DNA of 33,115 nucleotides from Bacteroidia bacterium (lineage in GTDB: Bacteria; Bacteroidota; Bacteroidia; B-17B0; Aurantibacillaceae): contig JAEUTN010000013.1 in the NCBI GenBank assembly GCA_016787895.1, positions 1 through 33,115 on the forward strand, given 5' to 3'. The translations under genes were made by a program, and so were the position numbers. Shown in pieces: positions 29,842 through 33,115 of the stretch (its first letter is position 1; each line of letters begins with the position of its first letter). Below the pieces are notes generated by a model. The model was not told where the DNA came from. It ran no database searches and worked only from the letters and a program-made list of their open reading frames with translations.

Positions 29842-32580
29842 ATGAAAAACCACTCTATGCTTCCAAATCAGATTTGTCTGCTTATCGCTTTTATGTGTTT
29901 TCATTTTCAAGGGAGCGCTCAATTTCTTCCAACAACCATAACATACTCTTACACCGGTAGCATGCAGCAATTCACGGTACCTCCTTGTGTTGGCAGCATG
30001 ACCATTGAAGCCAAAGGGGCCTCAGGAGGGGCGGGAGGAGGAGGAGGTCCGACAGGAGCAAATGGTGGTTCTGTAAAAGGCGTGTTCACTGCTACACCGG
30101 GATCAGTGATGTACATGTTTGTTGGAGGTCAGGGTTCTGTTACTGCAGGTGGATTTAATGGGGGTGCTAATGGAGGCAGCGGAAGTGCTACTTCAGGCGC
30201 TGGGGGTGGAGGCGCATCGGATGTTCGAATTGGCGGCGCGACATTGGCTGATAGGATTATCGTTGCAGGAGCCGGAGGAGGAGCCGGAGGGAGTTTTACC
30301 GCAAATCCCGCTGGTGGAGTTGGAGGTGGTGGCAATCCTTTTTCCGTGGCGTCTGGTTATGGTGGAGGTGGAGCCGCAGGGGCTTGTGGTTTGGATGTTA
30401 AAGGCGGTGACAATGGCGGCTTTGCAGTTTGTGCAGGAGCCAGTGGAGGAGGTGGTGGTTATTTTAGTGGGGGCATGGGTGGGGGCATCACCAACACCAT
30501 TTCAGGTTCTTTTGGATGTGCAGGCACTTTGGGCTCCGGCGGAATTGGAGGGGGCTCAATTTTTTCATGTGGCGGCACTTCAATTGGTGTGAACGGTGGT
30601 GGTGGTGGCGGTGGTGGTTATTACGGAGGAGGCGGTGGCATGTCAGGCATACTGTATCCCCTCTGGGGAGGTCCTTGTAATGCAGGAGGAGCAGGAGGTT
30701 CGTCCTGGGCAAACAATTCGATTTTTACAAACTTGTCTTATACAGCAGGGAATAACTCCGGACACGGTTCGATTACCATAAGCTATGTATTTAACGGATT
30801 ACAAATTAATGCTACTGCAAACCCAAGCGCTATTTGCGTTGGAAGTTCAGCTCAACTTGCAGTAAGTGGTGCAAATAACTACACCTGGAGCACCAATGCC
30901 ATTTCCAATACAATTTCTGTTTCTCCAGCCATTTCAAGCATTTACTCTGTTGCAGCAACAAATTCAATAGGTTGTTTCGCCAGCACAACATTAGCCGTTT
31001 TAGTAAATACAAGCATTCCAAGTCTTAGTATTTCAAGCAGCACCACTTCGGTTTGTCCCTCAAATACGGTTTCGCTTAATGCAAGCGGAGGCAACAGCAA
31101 CTTCTGGTCCGGCGGTGTGAGTAATGGAATTCCTTTTGCTCCATTAGGTACGGCTCAATACACGGCAACAGCCCAAAATGCATGTGGTACATCTACTGCA
31201 GCCATAACCATTACAGTTACTCCCTTACTGTTGAGCGCTGTGGTAAATCCGCCAATTTTGTGTGCCGGTACTACTGCCACCTTATCCTCATCAGGCGCTA
31301 CAACGTATACCTGGCAACCGGGTGGATTTACAGGCTCGAATAATTTGGTGAGCCCCGTTGCAAATACGATCTACACTGTCACCGGAACTTTTGGTTTGTG
31401 TGTGAATAACAGCACAGTTGGGCTTGCAGTAACGCCTTCGCCTACATTAACCACTTCTTCCTCTTCCTGGTCGGTTTGTTCTGGTTCAAGTGCAACCTTA
31501 AGCGCACTCGGGGCGAACAATTACACCTGGCAGCCCGGCAATCAAACAGGCTCATCCATTGTTGTGACTCCAGGTGCTTCAACGGTATATGTGGTAACGG
31601 GCGCAAACAATATGAATTGTGTTTCCAATTCCAATTTGGCTGTTGTTGTTTTTTCAGTTCCAAATGTTTCAGGCATTGCATCAAACACAGCACTTTGTCC
31701 GGGAAATTCTGTGACATTGAGCGCAAGCGGTGCTAACTCGTATTTATGGAGCAATGGTTCTACTTCTTCTTCTCTCGTTGTAAATCCGGCAAGCAGCTCA
31801 ACGTATAGTGTTACTGGAACCAACACTACCAGTGGTTGCAGTGCAAGTGCAAGCCTTAGTGTTTTGGTGTTTATTTCTTCTCTAACGCTCACGCCACCTT
31901 CTGCTCTTTGTTTGGGTGGAACCGTAAATTTGATTGCCAGTGGCGCCAATTCCTATACCTGGAGTACAGGAAGTACCGGCAGCAGTATTTCCATTTCACC
32001 TGTAATTTCAAGTACTTATTCTGTTCAGGCCCTCAGCAACTTTTCGGGATTAAATTGCGCCTCTTCGGGAACCACATCGGTCACAGTTTATCCTCTGCCG
32101 ATTGTTACAGCTCTGGCTTCAAAAACCATCGTCTGCAAAAATTCCCCGAGCACCACGCTAACAGCGGGCGGCGCTCAAACTTATGTGTGGAGTACTTCGT
32201 CGACTTCGCAGAGTATTGTGGTTACGCCGGCCGTGAGCACTGTTTATACAGTAACAGGAACAGATTCAAACAATTGTGTAAACTCTTTTACTCTACAGAT
32301 TTTGGTTAATCCTTGTACAGTGATAGAGGAAGCCCTTGTCGAGGGGGATCAAATGCTGCTTGTGTATCCTAATCCCAGTCGATCCGTTTTTACAGTAAAA
32401 GCTGAAAGGGCAATGGAACTAATTTTGCTCAATGAACTAGGGCAAGCGATCAGAAAACTGGAGTTAAGCACTGAAAATAACTTTGAGGTTCAGGTGAGTC
32501 ATCTGGCTGCGGGCATTTATTTTATTCAATCAAAAGAAAATTCGGCTTGGCTTAAACACAAAGTATTTGTTCAGGATTAG
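29842..32580 (+). CDS. T9SS type A cargo with glycine-rich N-terminal domain and seven Ig-like modules
   Basis: A 912-residue protein with a signal peptide at 1-27. Residues about 33-320 form a glycine-rich domain with the family opening YSYTGSMQQFTVPPCVGSMTIEAKGASGG, runs of GGGGG, and a conserved-type core GGGASDVR and ADRIIVAGAGGGAGG, as in glycine-rich surface proteins. Seven modules of 65-75 residues follow (about 322-835), each with a Cys near the start and a core of the form SGANxYTWSxGSxxSxIxVxPxxSSxYxVxGT. The last 70 residues (LVYPNPSRSVFTV to the end) are a type A T9SS sorting domain. The modules closely resemble those of the 26527-29538 protein, so the genes are related by module duplication. 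Confidence 0.9.
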   Translation: MKNHSMLPNQICLLIAFMCFHFQGSAQFLPTTITYSYTGSMQQFTVPPCVGSMTIEAKGASGGAGGGGGPTGANGGSVKGVFTATPGSVMYMFVGGQGSVTAGGFNGGANGGSGSATSGAGGGGASDVRIGGATLADRIIVAGAGGGAGGSFTANPAGGVGGGGNPFSVASGYGGGGAAGACGLDVKGGDNGGFAVCAGASGGGGGYFSGGMGGGITNTISGSFGCAGTLGSGGIGGGSIFSCGGTSIGVNGGGGGGGGYYGGGGGMSGILYPLWGGPCNAGGAGGSSWANNSIFTNLSYTAGNNSGHGSITISYVFNGLQINATANPSAICVGSSAQLAVSGANNYTWSTNAISNTISVSPAISSIYSVAATNSIGCFASTTLAVLVNTSIPSLSISSSTTSVCPSNTVSLNASGGNSNFWSGGVSNGIPFAPLGTAQYTATAQNACGTSTAAITITVTPLLLSAVVNPPILCAGTTATLSSSGATTYTWQPGGFTGSNNLVSPVANTIYTVTGTFGLCVNNSTVGLAVTPSPTLTTSSSSWSVCSGSSATLSALGANNYTWQPGNQTGSSIVVTPGASTVYVVTGANNMNCVSNSNLAVVVFSVPNVSGIASNTALCPGNSVTLSASGANSYLWSNGSTSSSLVVNPASSSTYSVTGTNTTSGCSASASLSVLVFISSLTLTPPSALCLGGTVNLIASGANSYTWSTGSTGSSISISPVISSTYSVQALSNFSGLNCASSGTTSVTVYPLPIVTALASKTIVCKNSPSTTLTAGGAQTYVWSTSSTSQSIVVTPAVSTVYTVTGTDSNNCVNSFTLQILVNPCTVIEEALVEGDQMLLVYPNPSRSVFTVKAERAMELILLNELGQAIRKLELSTENNFEVQVSHLAAGIYFIQSKENSAWLKHKVFVQD

Positions 32581-32678
32581 TGAAGTTTTTACGTGATGCT
32601 TTTGGCTTTTTTCGTTTAAATTTTGACTTGACTACTATAACTTAAGTCTTACGACTAACTCAAGTGGTATAAAACAAA

Positions 32679-32712
32679 AAACCCCCAACTGTTTGAGTTG
32701 AGGGTTCTTTTT
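32679..32712 (+). terminator. Terminator after the glycine-rich cargo gene
   Basis: AACCCCCAACT, loop GTTTG, AGTTGAGGGTT (one C-A mismatch), then C and TTTTT. It may also act on the minus strand, because A-runs precede it. Confidence 0.7.
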
Positions 32713-32713
32713 A

Positions 32714-32733
32714 ATCCCGAAAGCATTCGGGAT
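32714..32733. repeat. Interspersed palindromic repeat
   Basis: ATCCCGAA-AGCA-TTCGGGAT, a perfect 8-bp stem, of a style I recall as common between genes of Bacteroidota. A second split copy (ATCCCGAT...ATCGGGA) lies at about 32799-32829. Confidence 0.65.
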
Positions 32734-32897
32734 GGCATCTCAGGCAGCACTTAGCGACTGCAAGGCGCTAGCCGCAGCGGGCACTTAGTGATACCTAATC
32801 CCGATTGGAGCGCAGCGGAACATCGGGAGACGGCAAAAGTCCAGTGGACTTTTGAGCGAGGTGGTGTGTTAGGGTAAAAAACTGAATTGTCCTGAAA
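32734..32897. other. Intergenic repeat-like sequence
   Basis: No gene. It contains AAAAGTCC-AGTG-GACTTTT (32837-32855), a near-perfect hairpin, and GC-rich segments unlike the flanking genes; it is probably an interspersed non-coding repeat. Confidence 0.45.
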
Positions 32898-32936
32898 ACA
32901 AAAAACCCCTCGTATTTCTACGAAGGGTTCTTTTTT
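32898..32936 (-). terminator. rRNA operon terminator
   Basis: On the minus strand ACCCTTCGTAG, loop AAATA, a CGAGGGGT arm, then TTTTTTG, just past the 5S gene. Confidence 0.8.
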
Positions 32937-32966
32937 CAGGAGGCAAGCTCCTGACTTTGTAAAATT

Positions 32967-33075
<109 letters not shown>

Positions 33076-33115
33076 AAGGGATAATTATTACTGATTTCTG
33101 ATTTCGTATTTCTGA

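Noticed and set aside
30119..30592. 157-codon alternative frame in the glycine-rich domain
   Set aside because: It is a by-product of the GGN-rich coding sequence; its Val/Leu/Glu-rich product has no start context or family.

Overview
The window is from a Bacteroidota chromosome, probably of the Flavobacteriales/Sphingobacteriales/Cytophagales kind. The evidence is three type IX secretion (T9SS) cargo proteins with type A or type B sorting domains, a PorP/SprF-family outer-membrane protein, Bacteroidota-restricted small families (DUF4834-, DUF4920-, DUF5808-like), promoters of the TTTG / TAnnTTTG type, and a long GAPDH with an N-terminal extension. A minus-strand 5S rRNA closes the window, so the rest of an rRNA operon should lie beyond the right edge.

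Region 1 (1-about 6750) differs sharply from the rest and is the most interesting part. It is an array of integron-type gene cassettes: eight complete attC-like sites (317-430, 1408-1627, 2211-2410, 3109-3222, 3712-3902, 4585-4786, 5282-5395, 6079-6269) and a degenerate ninth at 6687-6752. Between consecutive sites lies one plus-strand gene. The decisive evidence is that the first bases of each complete cassette (the R' core, GTTxxxx) are complementary to the R'' core at that same cassette's far end, and the core changes from cassette to cassette: TTACCA/TGGTAA, TTATGC/GCATAA, TTAGCG/CGCTAA, TTACCT/AGGTAA, TTATAG/CTATAA, TTACCT/AGGTAA, TTAGGC/GCCTAA. The complementarity runs well past the 7-bp core. 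The attC sites form two classes: 114 bp (three of them, all exactly that length) and 191-220 bp (five). The long class has a covarying inner stem, and all eight carry a Bacteroidota-type promoter pointing at the next cassette. No integrase or attI is in the window; they would be expected to the left. Cassette products are mostly membrane or secreted proteins: a two-TM protein, a secreted protein, an HExxH membrane protease-like protein, an anchored protein, another membrane protein, a c-type cytochrome lipoprotein, an alpha/beta hydrolase and a small membrane protein.

Region 2 (6.8-13.7 kb) holds three plus-strand envelope proteins, then a minus-strand envelope-sensing operon (LiaF-like protein, DUF4288-like protein, LytS-type histidine kinase, LytTR response regulator) behind a good Bacteroidota promoter. 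Small genes follow: a DUF5808-like membrane protein, a 36-residue membrane peptide, and two overlapping minus-strand genes, one made of internal repeats.

Region 3 (13.7-19.5 kb) is housekeeping, mostly on the minus strand: acyl-CoA dehydrogenase, adenine phosphoribosyltransferase, a DUF4920-like periplasmic protein, GAPDH with a clear terminator, a DUF4834-like protein (plus strand) and carA.

Region 4 (19.5-32.6 kb) is on the plus strand: a giant Ig-repeat T9SS type B cargo coupled to a PorP/SprF gene, a trmN6-like methyltransferase, and two T9SS type A cargos, one with a glycine-rich N-terminal domain. Terminators, an interspersed palindromic repeat and the 5S gene complete the window.
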